DNA from: Neobacillus niacini
Lineage (GTDB): Bacteria; Bacillota; Bacilli; Bacillales; Cytobacillaceae
Direction: 5' to 3'
Assembly (NCBI RefSeq): GCF_019749295.1
Contig: NZ_JACWFG010000011.1
Span: 248,001-312,000 of the forward strand
Length of the DNA: 64,000 nt
Part shown: positions 44,685-53,297 of the stretch, piece after piece
How positions within the stretch are numbered: position 1 is the stretch's first letter
How the letters are laid out: each line of letters begins with the position of its first letter
Position numbers and translations under genes: made by a program
The notes under the pieces: model-generated
The model's input: only the letters and a program-made list of their open reading frames with translations
Database searches by the model: none
Told to the model about the DNA's origin: nothing

Positions 44685-44744
44685 TTGACACCATATAAAA
44701 CATATCATATAGTTAAACGCGTGAATAGTTTAATACGTTAACTA
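44685..44744 (+). promoter_or_regulatory. marR promoter and 35-bp palindromic operator
   Basis: TTGACA (44685-44690), 17-bp spacer, TATAGT (44708-44713). An imperfect 35-bp palindrome with arms TAGTTAA (44710-44716) and TTAACTA (44738-44744) covers the end of the -10 and the start site, as expected for autorepression by the MarR protein encoded next. Confidence 0.75.
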
Positions 44745-44772
44745 ATATATAAAAGTGAGGGGGAAATGGGCG

Positions 44773-45234
44773 ATGGATAAAAAAATTATACAAGAATTAA
44801 TCGACCGATATGTGTCCGTTTCTTTTGATGTCAATAAGAAAGCAGAGTCATTAATTAAAGGACAAATAGAGGAAGATCTAACGGTTGATCAACATTATAT
44901 TATCCGATACATCCAGAATTCAAAGGAGTGCACATCCTCTGAATTAGCAGAAGCATTTGATGTAAATAAAAGTGCGATTACGGCTATTATCAACCGGTTA
45001 GCAGACAGAGGGCTTATTGAGAGAACTCGTGATGAAAAAGACCGGAGAGTGGTTTATTTAACTTTAAGTGATAAGGGTATAGACTTACATCATAAAACAC
45101 AGGAAAAGGTTCATCTTCTAGTAGAATCCTTTATCACTCAATTTGATGAATCTGAAATTACTGCCTTTATTAATACCTATGAAAAATTAGCGCAAATATT
45201 AACAACCATGAAAAAGGAAGAAGTGGGGGAATAA
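44773..45234 (+). CDS. MarR-family regulator
   Basis: About 153 residues: LTVDQHYIIRYIQNSKECTSSELAEAF, then VNKSAITAIINRLADRGLIERTRDEKDRRVVYLTLSDKG, the winged-helix core of MarR with the DxRxxxLxLT wing. It is probably the repressor of the MMPL exporter that begins 4 bp after its stop. The arrangement matches YdgG-YdgH of B. subtilis. ATG 44773 is preferred over GTG 44755. Confidence 0.9.
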   Translation: MDKKIIQELIDRYVSVSFDVNKKAESLIKGQIEEDLTVDQHYIIRYIQNSKECTSSELAEAFDVNKSAITAIINRLADRGLIERTRDEKDRRVVYLTLSDKGIDLHHKTQEKVHLLVESFITQFDESEITAFINTYEKLAQILTTMKKEEVGE

Positions 45235-45237
45235 CAC

Positions 45238-48200
45238 GTGAGATCGATTATTAAAGGCAAATGGTTTGTCCTTGCTGCATGGATAGCTATTATTGCAGTG
45301 CTCTTTATGGCAGCACCTAATATGGAAAAGCTTGTCCGAGAGAAGGGGCAGATTAATGTTCCTGAAGGTTATTCATCGACTTTGGCAGAGGAAATTCTTA
45401 CAGAAGTCCAGTCGAGTGAAAATAGCGGAAATGAGCTGCAAACAGCATTAGTATTTCATAGCGATAAAAAGTTAACGAAGGAAGACTATGCTAATGCAGA
45501 AAAGGCAGTTACTCAACTTGAAAAGAATAAGAGAGAGCTGGGTATTACCTCAATCCTATCTCATTTTAATCAAGAGGAATTAAAGGAACAGCTCGTATCA
45601 GAGGACGAGAAGACAATCCTAGTTTCGATAAATGTAACAGCAGATGGCCGTGAAGGAAAAGAAATATCAAATGATTTATATAAAGCGCTTGATAACGTCG
45701 AATTAGAACACTACTATACCGGCAACTGGCTGATTGCAGAGGACCTTGTGACTAACTCGCAAGAAGGTCTCAAGAAAACAGAAGGAATTACCGTTGTTTT
45801 CATTTTAATTGTATTATTACTAGTATTTAAATCTGCAATTGCTCCAATCATTCCATTAGTAACGGTTGGATTTAGTTATCTAGCTGCACAATCGATTGTT
45901 GCGATTTTAGTAGATAAGGTGAATTTCCCATTATCAACATTTACGCAAATTTTCTTAGTTGCGGTATTGTTCGGTATTGGAACGGACTATTGTATCTTAT
46001 TGTTAAGTCGTTTTAAAGAGGAAATGTCAAAGAATGATAGTGTAGTAGAGGCAATTGTAATAACCTATAAAAATGCAGGGAAAACGGTTTTCTTTAGCGG
46101 ATTAGCCGTTATGATTGGATTCGCATCGATTGGTTTTTCAACCTTTGTTCTCTATCAATCGGCTTCGGCTGTAGCAATTGGGGTTGCGCTTTTGCTGTTA
46201 GCACTGTTTACGGTTGTTCCATTTTTTATGGCGGTGTTAGGAAAGAAGCTATTCTGGCCTTCAAAAGGAAAGCTTGAACATGGTGAAAGTAAGTTTTGGG
46301 GATATGTGGGAAGCTTTGCTTTAGCACGTCCTTTAATTGCCTTACTCATTGTGGCAGTTATCTCAGTCCCAGCTTTATTTACCTACGATGGAGATTTGTC
46401 GTTTAACTCTTTAGAAGAGATTGGTGATGAATTTAATTCTATTAAAGGATTTAATCTGATTTCTGATGGATTCGGTCCTGGTGAATCCATGCCTACACAA
46501 ATTGTCATTAAAAATGATGATGAGTTGAATACGTCAGAGTACATTGCTCTAACGGAAAATATAAGTCAAGAACTTAATAAAATCAGCGATGTAGATTCAG
46601 TGCGTTCTGTGACACGTCCAACTGGTGAACCAATTGATGATCTCTATATATCTGAACAAGTTAAAAGCTTAGGTGACGGGCTTGGCCAAGGTAATGATGG
46701 TATTCAAAAGATTAGCAGCGGTCTTGCCGAGGCTGGAGATCAGCTTGAAGCCAACCAGCCAAAAATGGAAGAGGCTGTAAATGGTATTGGTCAGTTAATT
46801 GACGGAACGAACCAGTTACAGTCAAATATGGGTACCATTCAAGAGAATCTTGCCAAAATTGAAGATGGTTTAAATAAAGGTGCTGCTGGTACAACTCAGG
46901 TAAAAGATGGCTTAATAACAATCAAATCTGAATCTGCTAAGGTACTCGCAGGCAGCAAACAATTGCTTGAAGGGTACAAACAAACAGCGGGAGGCATTGG
47001 GATTCTTGCTGGAAACTACGATCAAGTTGCAAAGGGTGTCAGTGGTTTACACGAAACCTTGGCGGCAACAAATCAGTATTTTACAAACCTAGAAAGTGAT
47101 TATAGTGATATCGGAAATAACAAAAATTATCAAGCTATTAAAATGACCATTCAAGGTTCACAGGCGGCAACTGCAGAACTGGCAGGCATCTTGAATCAGT
47201 TGAATGCAGGATTAAAAGGGGCTCAGGAAGGAATCAGTTTTGCGAATAGTAAATTTGCTGAGGCTATTGCTGGTCAGGAAGCACTTGTAAAAGGAATGGA
47301 AGATCTCTTAAAAGGTCTAACAGAAATTGAATCAGGACTTTACACAATGGGTAATGGCCAAGGTCAAATTGTTGATGGGCTGCCTCAATTTTCAGCTGGC
47401 TTGAATGGAGTAAATAATGGGCAGCAGCAGATCATGAACGGCTTTAAAGATTTAGGGGGTCAAATTACTCAACTGACTGATGGTTTAACGCAAAGCGCTG
47501 ATGGCTTAAATCAAGTATCAGATGGCTTGGATTCTGCAGAGGAGTACCTGGCGGGTGTAGGAAAGCAGGAGAAAAACGGCTTTTATATTCCTCAGGACGT
47601 TTTAGACAGTAAAGAGTTTGAGCAAGTATTAGATACCTATATGTCAAAGGACCACAAGGTAATGACAATAGATGTAGTATTTAGTAAAAATCCGTATTCT
47701 AATGAAGCCTTAGACCGAGTTCCAGAAATTAAGGAAAGTGTTGAACGAGTGGTAAAAGATACGAAACTTGAAAACGCAGAAGTAGCAGTGGGTGGAGTAT
47801 CAAGTATGCACCATGACCTTGATAATATCTCACAAGCGGATTATTCACGAACAGTGGTGCTTATGTTAATTGGGATTACGCTTATTTTAATCATCCTATT
47901 CCGTTCCATCATCATGCCGCTTTATTTGATAGGATCATTGATTTTAACCTACTATACTTCAATGGCACTTGCTGAAGTTATTTTCGTAAATTGGTTAGGT
48001 TATTCAGGTATCAGCTGGGCTGTACCGTTTTTCGCGTTTGTTATCTTAATCGCTCTTGGAATTGACTACAGTATTTTCTTAATGGACCGATTCAATGAGT
48101 TTAAACATATGCCAGTAGAACAAGCGATTCTGATGGCTATGAAGAAAATGGGAACGGTTATTATCTCTGCAGCAGTCATTTTGGGAGGTACATTTGCAGC

Positions 48201-48390
48201 AATGATGCCTGCTGGTGTTTTATCTCTGCTTCAAATTGCGGCTATATTATTAATTGGACTTTCTCTCTATGCACTCGTGATTTTGCCATTATTTGTTCCA
48301 GTAATGGTAAAAACGTTCGGAGAAGCAAACTGGTGGCCGTTTAGAAAGAAAAACGACAGTTACATTGATAACCACACTACACATATGTAA
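45238..48390 (+). CDS. MMPL/RND-family exporter (YdgH-like)
   Basis: 1050 residues with two six-segment RND/MMPL blocks, each with the G-x-D-Y motif (GIGTDYCILLLSRFKEE near 258, GIDYSIFLMDRFNEF near 945). Between them lies a large extracellular region (about 400-840) of helical repeats rich in Gly, Gln and Asn (GLGQGNDGIQKISSGLAEAG, QIVDGLPQFSAGLNGVNNG) that resembles YhgE/Pip-type coiled repeats. It probably exports lipids or hydrophobic compounds driven by protons. GTG start. Controlled by the MarR upstream. Confidence 0.9.
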   Translation: MRSIIKGKWFVLAAWIAIIAVLFMAAPNMEKLVREKGQINVPEGYSSTLAEEILTEVQSSENSGNELQTALVFHSDKKLTKEDYANAEKAVTQLEKNKRELGITSILSHFNQEELKEQLVSEDEKTILVSINVTADGREGKEISNDLYKALDNVELEHYYTGNWLIAEDLVTNSQEGLKKTEGITVVFILIVLLLVFKSAIAPIIPLVTVGFSYLAAQSIVAILVDKVNFPLSTFTQIFLVAVLFGIGTDYCILLLSRFKEEMSKNDSVVEAIVITYKNAGKTVFFSGLAVMIGFASIGFSTFVLYQSASAVAIGVALLLLALFTVVPFFMAVLGKKLFWPSKGKLEHGESKFWGYVGSFALARPLIALLIVAVISVPALFTYDGDLSFNSLEEIGDEFNSIKGFNLISDGFGPGESMPTQIVIKNDDELNTSEYIALTENISQELNKISDVDSVRSVTRPTGEPIDDLYISEQVKSLGDGLGQGNDGIQKISSGLAEAGDQLEANQPKMEEAVNGIGQLIDGTNQLQSNMGTIQENLAKIEDGLNKGAAGTTQVKDGLITIKSESAKVLAGSKQLLEGYKQTAGGIGILAGNYDQVAKGVSGLHETLAATNQYFTNLESDYSDIGNNKNYQAIKMTIQGSQAATAELAGILNQLNAGLKGAQEGISFANSKFAEAIAGQEALVKGMEDLLKGLTEIESGLYTMGNGQGQIVDGLPQFSAGLNGVNNGQQQIMNGFKDLGGQITQLTDGLTQSADGLNQVSDGLDSAEEYLAGVGKQEKNGFYIPQDVLDSKEFEQVLDTYMSKDHKVMTIDVVFSKNPYSNEALDRVPEIKESVERVVKDTKLENAEVAVGGVSSMHHDLDNISQADYSRTVVLMLIGITLILIILFRSIIMPLYLIGSLILTYYTSMALAEVIFVNWLGYSGISWAVPFFAFVILIALGIDYSIFLMDRFNEFKHMPVEQAILMAMKKMGTVIISAAVILGGTFAAMMPAGVLSLLQIAAILLIGLSLYALVILPLFVPVMVKTFGEANWWPFRKKNDSYIDNHTTHM

Positions 48391-48425
48391 AAAAGAAGCA
48401 CGCTGAAAAATCTCAGCGTGCTTTC
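48390..48425. terminator. Bidirectional terminator between exporter and cupredoxin gene
   Basis: AAGCACGCTGA / TCAGCGTGCTT, 11-bp stem; the T-run is good in the minus direction and short in the plus direction. Confidence 0.85.
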
Positions 48426-48428
48426 TAA

Positions 48429-49034
48429 TTACTCTACAATCACAGTTCCTTTAAACATATTCATGCCACAAGTAAAGGTATATTCTCCTGCTTTGTCAGG
48501 GGTAAAGGTTAACTTGGTTGTACCAGCCTTTAAATTCACATTATTTAAATCAAAATCTGGCATCATGAAGGTTGAGAAACAGCTATTATCACCAGGGTTT
48601 GTGATATTTAATTCCACAGGTACACCCTTTTTTACTTTTATAACATTGGGAGAATAGCCCGTTGGTGTAACCATCATTTCAATTTTAGGACTTTTTTCCA
48701 TTGTTATATCAAGTTCTGTTTTTGTGGGTGGAGTACTTAAATCATTTTTCTCTTGTGCTTGTGCTGCTTCACTACTGCCAGGAATTTCAACCAAATCACT
48801 ACTGTATAAAAATAAGAATAATGCAATCAGAACCAACCCAGCTGACAAAATATTAAAGGGAGAAATACCTTTCGTATCTAATGAAAGCTTTCCGTTCGTA
48901 TCAACGATCATAAATATAATAACAAGACCTAGGATAATCACATATAATCCTAGGAATATTCCCAGCATAATCACAGGGAATAAAGGGAAGCTGGCCAACT
49001 TTTCTGGCACAATAGTCGTAATCGTACTGACCAT
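48429..49034 (-). CDS. Membrane-anchored cupredoxin-domain protein
   Basis: About 201 residues: two membrane segments (about 16-44 and 62-80), a linker, then a cupredoxin-like beta-sandwich (105-201) with VTPTGYSPNVIKVKKGVPVEL, NSCFSTFMMPDF and the C-terminal FTCGMNMFKGTVIVE, giving Cys and Met ligands but no obvious His. It likely binds copper outside the membrane. The start is uncertain: ATG 49034 has no good ribosome site, ATG 48971 is an alternative. A small membrane-protein gene lies upstream in the same direction. Confidence 0.75.
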   Translation of the reverse strand: MVSTITTIVPEKLASFPLFPVIMLGIFLGLYVIILGLVIIFMIVDTNGKLSLDTKGISPFNILSAGLVLIALFLFLYSSDLVEIPGSSEAAQAQEKNDLSTPPTKTELDITMEKSPKIEMMVTPTGYSPNVIKVKKGVPVELNITNPGDNSCFSTFMMPDFDLNNVNLKAGTTKLTFTPDKAGEYTFTCGMNMFKGTVIVE

Positions 49035-49167
49035 GATGGGAGGTCTTTTATCTGGCTATATCAGCGGCATTCTATCTGGAGAGTTATTTTTACCAGTTGG
49101 CTTGGGAACATTGATTGGATTTACACTCGGGTTTTTAGCTGGTCAGCCAGTTGGCTTATTGGCCATA

Positions 49168-49317
49168 CTAAGCGGATCTGTTTCCGGAATTACCAGTGGT
49201 ATCATTGGTGCCCTTCTCGGTGCCATCCTTCAATTCGATAACGCGATGTAAAAGGTAAATAGAATATCCAGTCAACAAACTCATAATAATGATGGTGAAA
49301 ATCGAAAGTATATACAT
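49168..49317 (-). CDS. Small single-pass membrane protein (49 aa)
   Basis: From ATG 49317, eight bases after a strong GAGGGG site, to TAG 49168. The first 25 residues (MYILSIFTIIIMSLLTGYS) form a membrane helix, followed by a hydrophilic tail. A TATAAT on the minus strand (49357-49362) lies upstream. It overlaps a long plus-strand frame that also encodes hydrophobic sequence, so only one of the two is likely to be real; the ribosome site favours this one. Confidence 0.45.
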   Translation of the reverse strand: MYILSIFTIIIMSLLTGYSIYLLHRVIELKDGTEKGTNDTTGNSGNRSA

Positions 49318-49432
49318 TTGAAAATCCCCTCTAAAATTAATAAACAATATATGAACATTATAAATGTATTAATAAGGTAATAGATTGGATTTTGGGCAGT
49401 GTTTATGAACGTTTGATGAAAATTAGAGAAAA

Positions 49433-49453
49433 TAAAAAGACGTTAAAAACGTC
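49433..49453 (-). terminator. Terminator after the 45-aa gene
   Basis: GACGTT / AACGTC with a three-base loop; on the minus strand followed by TTTTTATTTT. Confidence 0.7.
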
Positions 49454-49473
49454 GATGGGGAGGTGTGTAGGGG

Positions 49474-49611
49474 TTACTCTTCTTTCTCTTCCTGATTTAA
49501 AGTGTGTTTATAGATTCTTTTCAAGGCTTCATTTTGCATTTTCATAAGGTCCAGTAAATAACGCTTTTCTTCCTCTTCCTTTTGTTCCTCATTCATTTCT
49601 TCGTTTTTCAT
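49474..49611 (-). CDS. Small charged hypothetical protein (45 aa)
   Basis: From ATG 49611, five bases after GAGGTGAT, to TAA 49474. The product (MKNEEMNEEQKEEEEKRYLL ... EKEE) is a highly charged helix, probably a coiled coil. A minus-strand terminator follows about 20 bp after the stop. Family not recognised. Confidence 0.6.
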   Translation of the reverse strand: MKNEEMNEEQKEEEEKRYLLDLMKMQNEALKRIYKHTLNQEEKEE

Positions 49612-49703
49612 GTAAATCACCTCATTGCGTTAATTGTAACCTAAACAGCGGTCAGGAATAAAGGAAGGGAGAAGGAATTCAGAATAATTTTCCAAAATAA
49701 TAT

Positions 49704-49732
49704 TTGACATTTTAGTATCTGAAATATATAAT
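49704..49732 (+). promoter_or_regulatory. proS T-box promoter (consensus)
   Basis: Perfect TTGACA (49704-49709), 17-bp spacer, perfect TATAAT (49727-49732). Transcription should start near 49739 and enter the T-box leader. Confidence 0.85.
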
Positions 49733-49763
49733 TTTGACAAAAATACTATTGAAACTGTGATGA

Positions 49764-49984
49764 GGATTAGTAAATTGTAAAGGTCTTACAAAGAGAGGAA
49801 GCCATTGGTGGAAGGCTTCTTAAGACAGACAGTTGAACCTGCCTCGGAGTTCTGTATCGGATCCTTTTTGAAGATACATGCGGATAAAATCCGTTATCAT
49901 GTCGAGAGTATAAAGCAATTGCTTTATGAATTTAGGGTGGTATCGCCAGGTCTTGGTCCCTTTTTGGGGCCAAGGCCTTTTTAT
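49764..49984 (+). promoter_or_regulatory. T-box riboswitch, proline specific
   Basis: Stem I shows the AG-rich bulge (AGAGAGG) and the GGTGGAAGG distal motif; the specifier region reads GAA-CCT-G with a likely CCU Pro codon at 49838-49840. The T-box AGGGTGGTATCGC (49934-49946) has TGGT, complementary to a tRNA 3' end with discriminator A. The terminator GGTCTTGGTCCC / GGGGCCAAGGCC (49949-49977) plus five T follows and competes with the antiterminator. Uncharged tRNA-Pro should switch on proS. Confidence 0.9.
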
Positions 49985-50010
49985 ATTTAAAAAAATAATG
50001 AGGTGTCAAA

Positions 50011-51441
50011 ATGGCAAAGGAATTTGTAAAAGATGTAACCAGCATGGACGAGGATTTCGCCCAATGGTATACCGATGTTGTAACAAAGGCAGACTTAATT
50101 GATTATTCAAGTGTACGCGGATCGATGATTATCCGCCCTTATGGATATGCACTTTGGGATAATATAAAAAATGAATTAGACCGCCGCATTAAAGAAACCG
50201 GACATGAAAATGTCTATATGCCATTATTTATTCCTGAGAGCCTGCTGCAAAAAGAAAAGGATCATGTGGAAGGCTTTGCACCTGAAGTGGCTTGGGTTAC
50301 ACACGGTGGTTCTGAGGAATTGGCTGAGCGTTTAGTAGTCCGTCCTACATCTGAAGTACTTTTCTGTGAGCATTACAGCAATATCATTCATTCGTACAGG
50401 GATTTACCAAAGCTCTATAATCAATGGGCAAACGTGGTCCGCTGGGAAAAAACGACTCGTCCTTTCTTACGTACATTAGAGTTTTTATGGCAGGAAGGTC
50501 ATACCGCACATGCTACGGATGAGGAAGCGATGGAAGAAACAATCAAAATGCTGAATGTCTATGCAGCAATCTGTGAAGAGATTCTTGCGATTCCAGTAGT
50601 AAAAGGTCAGAAGACAGAAAAAGAAAAATTTGCAGGTGCGAAAGCTACTTTTACAATTGAAAGCTTAATGCATGATGGGAAAGCACTTCAATCCGGAACT
50701 TCTCACCACTTTGGTACTGGATTTGCGGAAGCATTCAATATCCAATATACCGATAAAGAAGGAAAGCTTCAGTATGTACACCAAACATCATGGGGCTTTA
50801 CAACAAGAATCATTGGAGCCTTGATTATGGTGCATGGCGACGACCGTGGTCTTGTGATTCCTCCAAAAGCGGCGCCAACTCAAGTCATGATTGTGCCAAT
50901 CGCACAGCACAAAGAAGGAGTTCTTGATTTCGCTTATGATTTGAAAAAATCTCTTTCAAGTATTGCTCGTGTAGATATCGACGCAAGCGATAAAAAACCA
51001 GGCTGGAAATTCAATGAATACGAAATGAAGGGGATTCCAGTTCGTTTAGAAGTTGGACCAAAAGATATTGAGAATAAGCAGGTTGTTTTGGTTAGAAGAG
51101 ATACATTGGAAAAGGTATTCGTTCCTTTAGATCAATTAGAAACCAAGCTTGTGGAATTACTCGATGATATTCAATCGAATTTATATAATAAAGCGTTGAA
51201 TCACCGTGAAGAAAGAACCTCTGTGGCTGTGACGCTTCCTGAATTAAAGGAAAAGTTAGATGCGAAACCAGGCTTCATTAAAGCAATGTGGTGCGGAGAG
51301 CTTGCTTGTGAGGAGAAAATCAAAGAAGAAACAACAGCCACTTCAAGATGTATTCCATTTGAACAAGAACAGGTATCTGACACTTGTGTATGCTGCGGGA
51401 AAGAAGCAGACAAAATGGTTTATTGGGCAAAAGCATACTAA
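50011..51441 (+). CDS. proS: Prolyl-tRNA synthetase, archaeal/eukaryotic-like type
   Basis: Class II synthetase of 476 residues without the editing (INS) domain of the bacterial type. Motif 2 is [26 protein letters not shown], motif 3 includes [22 protein letters not shown], followed by an anticodon-binding domain and a C-terminal zinc-binding part ([11 protein letters not shown] ... DTCVCCGKE). Bacilli often carry this second ProRS besides the long housekeeping one, under T-box control, as here, to respond to proline shortage. Lack of the editing domain means alanyl-tRNA-Pro must be cleared by another enzyme. Confidence 0.96.
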   Translation: MAKEFVKDVTSMDEDFAQWYTDVVTKADLIDYSSVRGSMIIRPYGYALWDNIKNELDRRIKETGHENVYMPLFIPESLLQKEKDHVEGFAPEVAWVTHGGSEELAERLVVRPTSEVLFCEHYSNIIHSYRDLPKLYNQWANVVRWEKTTRPFLRTLEFLWQEGHTAHATDEEAMEETIKMLNVYAAICEEILAIPVVKGQKTEKEKFAGAKATFTIESLMHDGKALQSGTSHHFGTGFAEAFNIQYTDKEGKLQYVHQTSWGFTTRIIGALIMVHGDDRGLVIPPKAAPTQVMIVPIAQHKEGVLDFAYDLKKSLSSIARVDIDASDKKPGWKFNEYEMKGIPVRLEVGPKDIENKQVVLVRRDTLEKVFVPLDQLETKLVELLDDIQSNLYNKALNHREERTSVAVTLPELKEKLDAKPGFIKAMWCGELACEEKIKEETTATSRCIPFEQEQVSDTCVCCGKEADKMVYWAKAY

Positions 51442-51447
51442 TATTTT

Positions 51448-51477
51448 AAGACTCTTCCTATATGGAGGAGTCTTTTA
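51448..51477 (+). terminator. Terminator after proS
   Basis: AAGACTCTTCC / GGAGGAGTCTT with a five-base loop and TTTTATT after it. Confidence 0.85.
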
Positions 51478-51523
51478 TTAATACAATTTTTGGCGCCTAA
51501 ATTAAAAGAAAATAGAAAAGTGT

Positions 51524-51746
51524 TAACCAAGAAGGGTTCATGAAGCCCAAAATGATAGGGTAAAGGAAAAATTAGTCCTCATGAAGTGCTCATGGGACCC
51601 AAACACATAAAGAAAATGAAAAATTGATCCTCATGAAGCTTTCATGAAGCCCAAATTCAGTGTGAAAATAAAAAAGTAGTCCTCATGGAGGTTTTATGAA
51701 GCCCAAAGTCGAAAAAGAAAAGGGAAAATGGTACTCATGAGGACCA
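51524..51746. repeat. Degenerate tandem repeat array, period 52 bp
   Basis: The motif TCCTCATG occurs at 51576, 51628, 51680 and (as TACTCATG) 51732, exactly 52 bp apart each time. The second motif (TTCATGAAGCCC and variants) is at 51537, 51589, 51641 and 51693, also spaced by 52. Each unit is about 30 bp conserved (CCTCATGAAG-N3-TCATGAAGCCCAAA, an imperfect inverted repeat) and about 22 bp A-rich variable. Units differ from each other. The array fills the gap between proS and the acetyltransferase gene; no gene is seen in it. Confidence 0.85.
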
Positions 51747-51769
51747 ATGGTATTTAAGGGGGAGACAAA

Positions 51770-52330
51770 TTGAAACCAAGTTTACTAGAATTTCCAGAGG
51801 AGTTTACTACAGAGCGGTTATTAATCCGCAGTCCTTTACCAGGTGATGGCAAAGCCGTCCACGCCGCTATCGAGGCTTCATTAAATGAACTAAAGCCGTG
51901 GATGCCATGGGCTCATATGAATCAAACAGAGCAGGATGTAGAAGCAAATATACGTGAAAGCATTGCAAAGTTTATTACCCGTGAAGATTTAAGATTACAT
52001 ATTTTAGATAAAGAAACTGGCGAATTCATTGGTTCTTCAGGGCTGCATAGAATCGATTGGGCAGTGCCGAAGTTTGAGATTGGTTATTGGATTGATACAC
52101 GTTACACCGGCCGGGGATATATAACTGAAGCAACAGAGGCGATTACAAACTATGCATTTCAAGAATTAAAAGCCAAGCGGGTAGAAATCCGCTGTGATTC
52201 TAAAAATAGCAGGAGCCGTGCCATTCCAGAAAGATTGGGCTTTACATTAGAAGGAATTCTAAAAAATAACAGTATGGGTATTAATAGCGAGGAATTAAGA
52301 GATACATGTATTTTTGCTAAAATCATATAA
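51770..52330 (+). CDS. GNAT acetyltransferase (RimJ/RimL type)
   Basis: A 186-residue acetyltransferase_3-type GNAT: TERLLIRSPLPGDGKAVHAAI at the start, GSSGLHRIDWAVPKFEIGYW, then the acetyl-CoA loop DTRYTGRGYITEAT (about 112-125) and NSRSRAIPERLGFTLEGIL. Relatives acetylate protein N termini or amino groups on small molecules; the substrate is not predictable. TTG start behind GGGGGAGA. The RAIPERLGF has Pro where most have Asn/Glu-x-x-G, a minor deviation. Confidence 0.9.
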   Translation: MKPSLLEFPEEFTTERLLIRSPLPGDGKAVHAAIEASLNELKPWMPWAHMNQTEQDVEANIRESIAKFITREDLRLHILDKETGEFIGSSGLHRIDWAVPKFEIGYWIDTRYTGRGYITEATEAITNYAFQELKAKRVEIRCDSKNSRSRAIPERLGFTLEGILKNNSMGINSEELRDTCIFAKII

Positions 52331-52353
52331 TAGATGAACAATCTAAAATAAAG

Positions 52354-52387
52354 AAGGGTGTCCTAAGATATGGGCACCCTTAATTTT
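52354..52387 (+). terminator. Terminator after acetyltransferase gene
   Basis: AAGGGTGTCC / GGGCACCCTT stem with one G-U pair and an eight-base loop, then AATTTTG. Confidence 0.75.
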
Positions 52388-52497
52388 GTATATAAAGGGG
52401 AAAAATAATAGTTTAAGTTAGATGTGCATTAATTACTATTATTTATCCACAATAGTATAATTATGGAAGTGTTAAATTTTGAAAGGGGATATATATT

Positions 52498-53163
52498 ATG
52501 GCGACAATAAGTTTAATGAAAAAGACGGCAGGAGTAATTTTAGATAAGAAAAAACTTACCGATGTGGTTGCAAGAGTTGGATTAATCCTGGATATCTCAG
52601 GATCGATGCGCTCACTATACAAAAATGGAACTGTTCAAAAAGTGGTAGAGCGGATTCTAGCGGTTGCAAGTCAATTTGATGATGATGGAAGTCTCGATGT
52701 TTGGGTATATGATAATGAATTTTCACGCTTGAAGTCAGTAACCGAAAGGGATTTTGAAAATTATGTGGAGGATTACATTCTAAGCAACGACTTAATTCAT
52801 AAATTTGGAAGAAATGATGAACCTCCGGTGATGGAGGATGCAATCAGTAAATATACAGTAGAAGAACCAGGAAAAGAACCTACTTTTATTGTGTTTATTA
52901 ATGACGGCGGCTGCAAAAGAACGATAAAAAAACCAATCGTGGCGTCCTCTAATAAACCAATCTTTTGGCAGTTTGTTGGGATAGGTGATTCTAACTTCGA
53001 AGTACTAGAAAAATTGGATACCATGGAAGGCCGCTTCGTAGATAATGCCAATTTCTTTCACATTAAGGATATTGAAAAAGTATCGGACGAAGAATTGTAT
53101 AACAATCTGCTAAATGAATTTCCTCAATGGCTGGAAGAAGCAAAAACGAAGGGTATACTGTAA
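52498..53163 (+). CDS. VWA-domain protein, tellurite-resistance (TerF/TerY-like) type
   Basis: 221 residues: a von Willebrand A fold with the MIDAS motif DISGSM (Asp32-x-Ser34-x-Ser36), a downstream Asp in VFINDGGCKR, and a C-terminal NEFPQWLEEAKTKGIL. This short form with an N-terminal SLMKKTAGVILDKK is the type associated with Ter stress proteins (TerF C-terminal domain). It probably binds a divalent metal and a protein partner. A TATAAT at 52456-52461 and GGGGATAT before ATG suggest a single-gene unit. The TerD fusion at 31177 could be a partner. Confidence 0.82.
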   Translation: MATISLMKKTAGVILDKKKLTDVVARVGLILDISGSMRSLYKNGTVQKVVERILAVASQFDDDGSLDVWVYDNEFSRLKSVTERDFENYVEDYILSNDLIHKFGRNDEPPVMEDAISKYTVEEPGKEPTFIVFINDGGCKRTIKKPIVASSNKPIFWQFVGIGDSNFEVLEKLDTMEGRFVDNANFFHIKDIEKVSDEELYNNLLNEFPQWLEEAKTKGIL

Positions 53164-53211
53164 GTTTTTCAGTACATTCGGTCTAGGGCTAAATATTCAA
53201 AAATAATAGAA

Positions 53212-53254
53212 TGTGATTTACATCACTTACTCCTTGTGTAAAATCTCATATAAT
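53212..53254 (+). promoter_or_regulatory. hmp promoter with class II Fnr box
   Basis: TGTGATTTACATCACT at 53212-53227 matches the Bacillus Fnr consensus TGTGA-N6-TCACT perfectly. The -10 TATAAT is at 53249-53254, so the start site is near 53261 and the box centre is at about -41.5, the classical activating position. There is no good -35. A longer A/T-rich inverted repeat (about 53257-53283) might hold an NsrR or ResD site. Confidence 0.8.
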
Positions 53255-53297
53255 CACTATATGAATAGTAATAACTACTATATAAGGAGTGTTAATA

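Noticed and set aside
48724..49251. Long plus-strand frame (175 codons) opposite the cupredoxin gene
   Set aside because: Its first two thirds are the complement of the cupredoxin gene and have no family features or ribosome site; only the last 72 codons look protein-like, and they are reported as a finding.
49805..49990. Reading frame inside the proS leader
   Set aside because: It lies within the T-box stem I, antiterminator and terminator; no ribosome site.
51524..51746. The 52-bp array as a CRISPR
   Set aside because: Repeat parts differ between units, the variable parts are all A-rich and alike, there are only four to five units, and no cas genes are present.
31177..53163. TerD fusion and VWA protein as a ter resistance island
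   Set aside because: They are 20 kb apart, each monocistronic, with housekeeping genes between them and no terA/B/C/Z genes.
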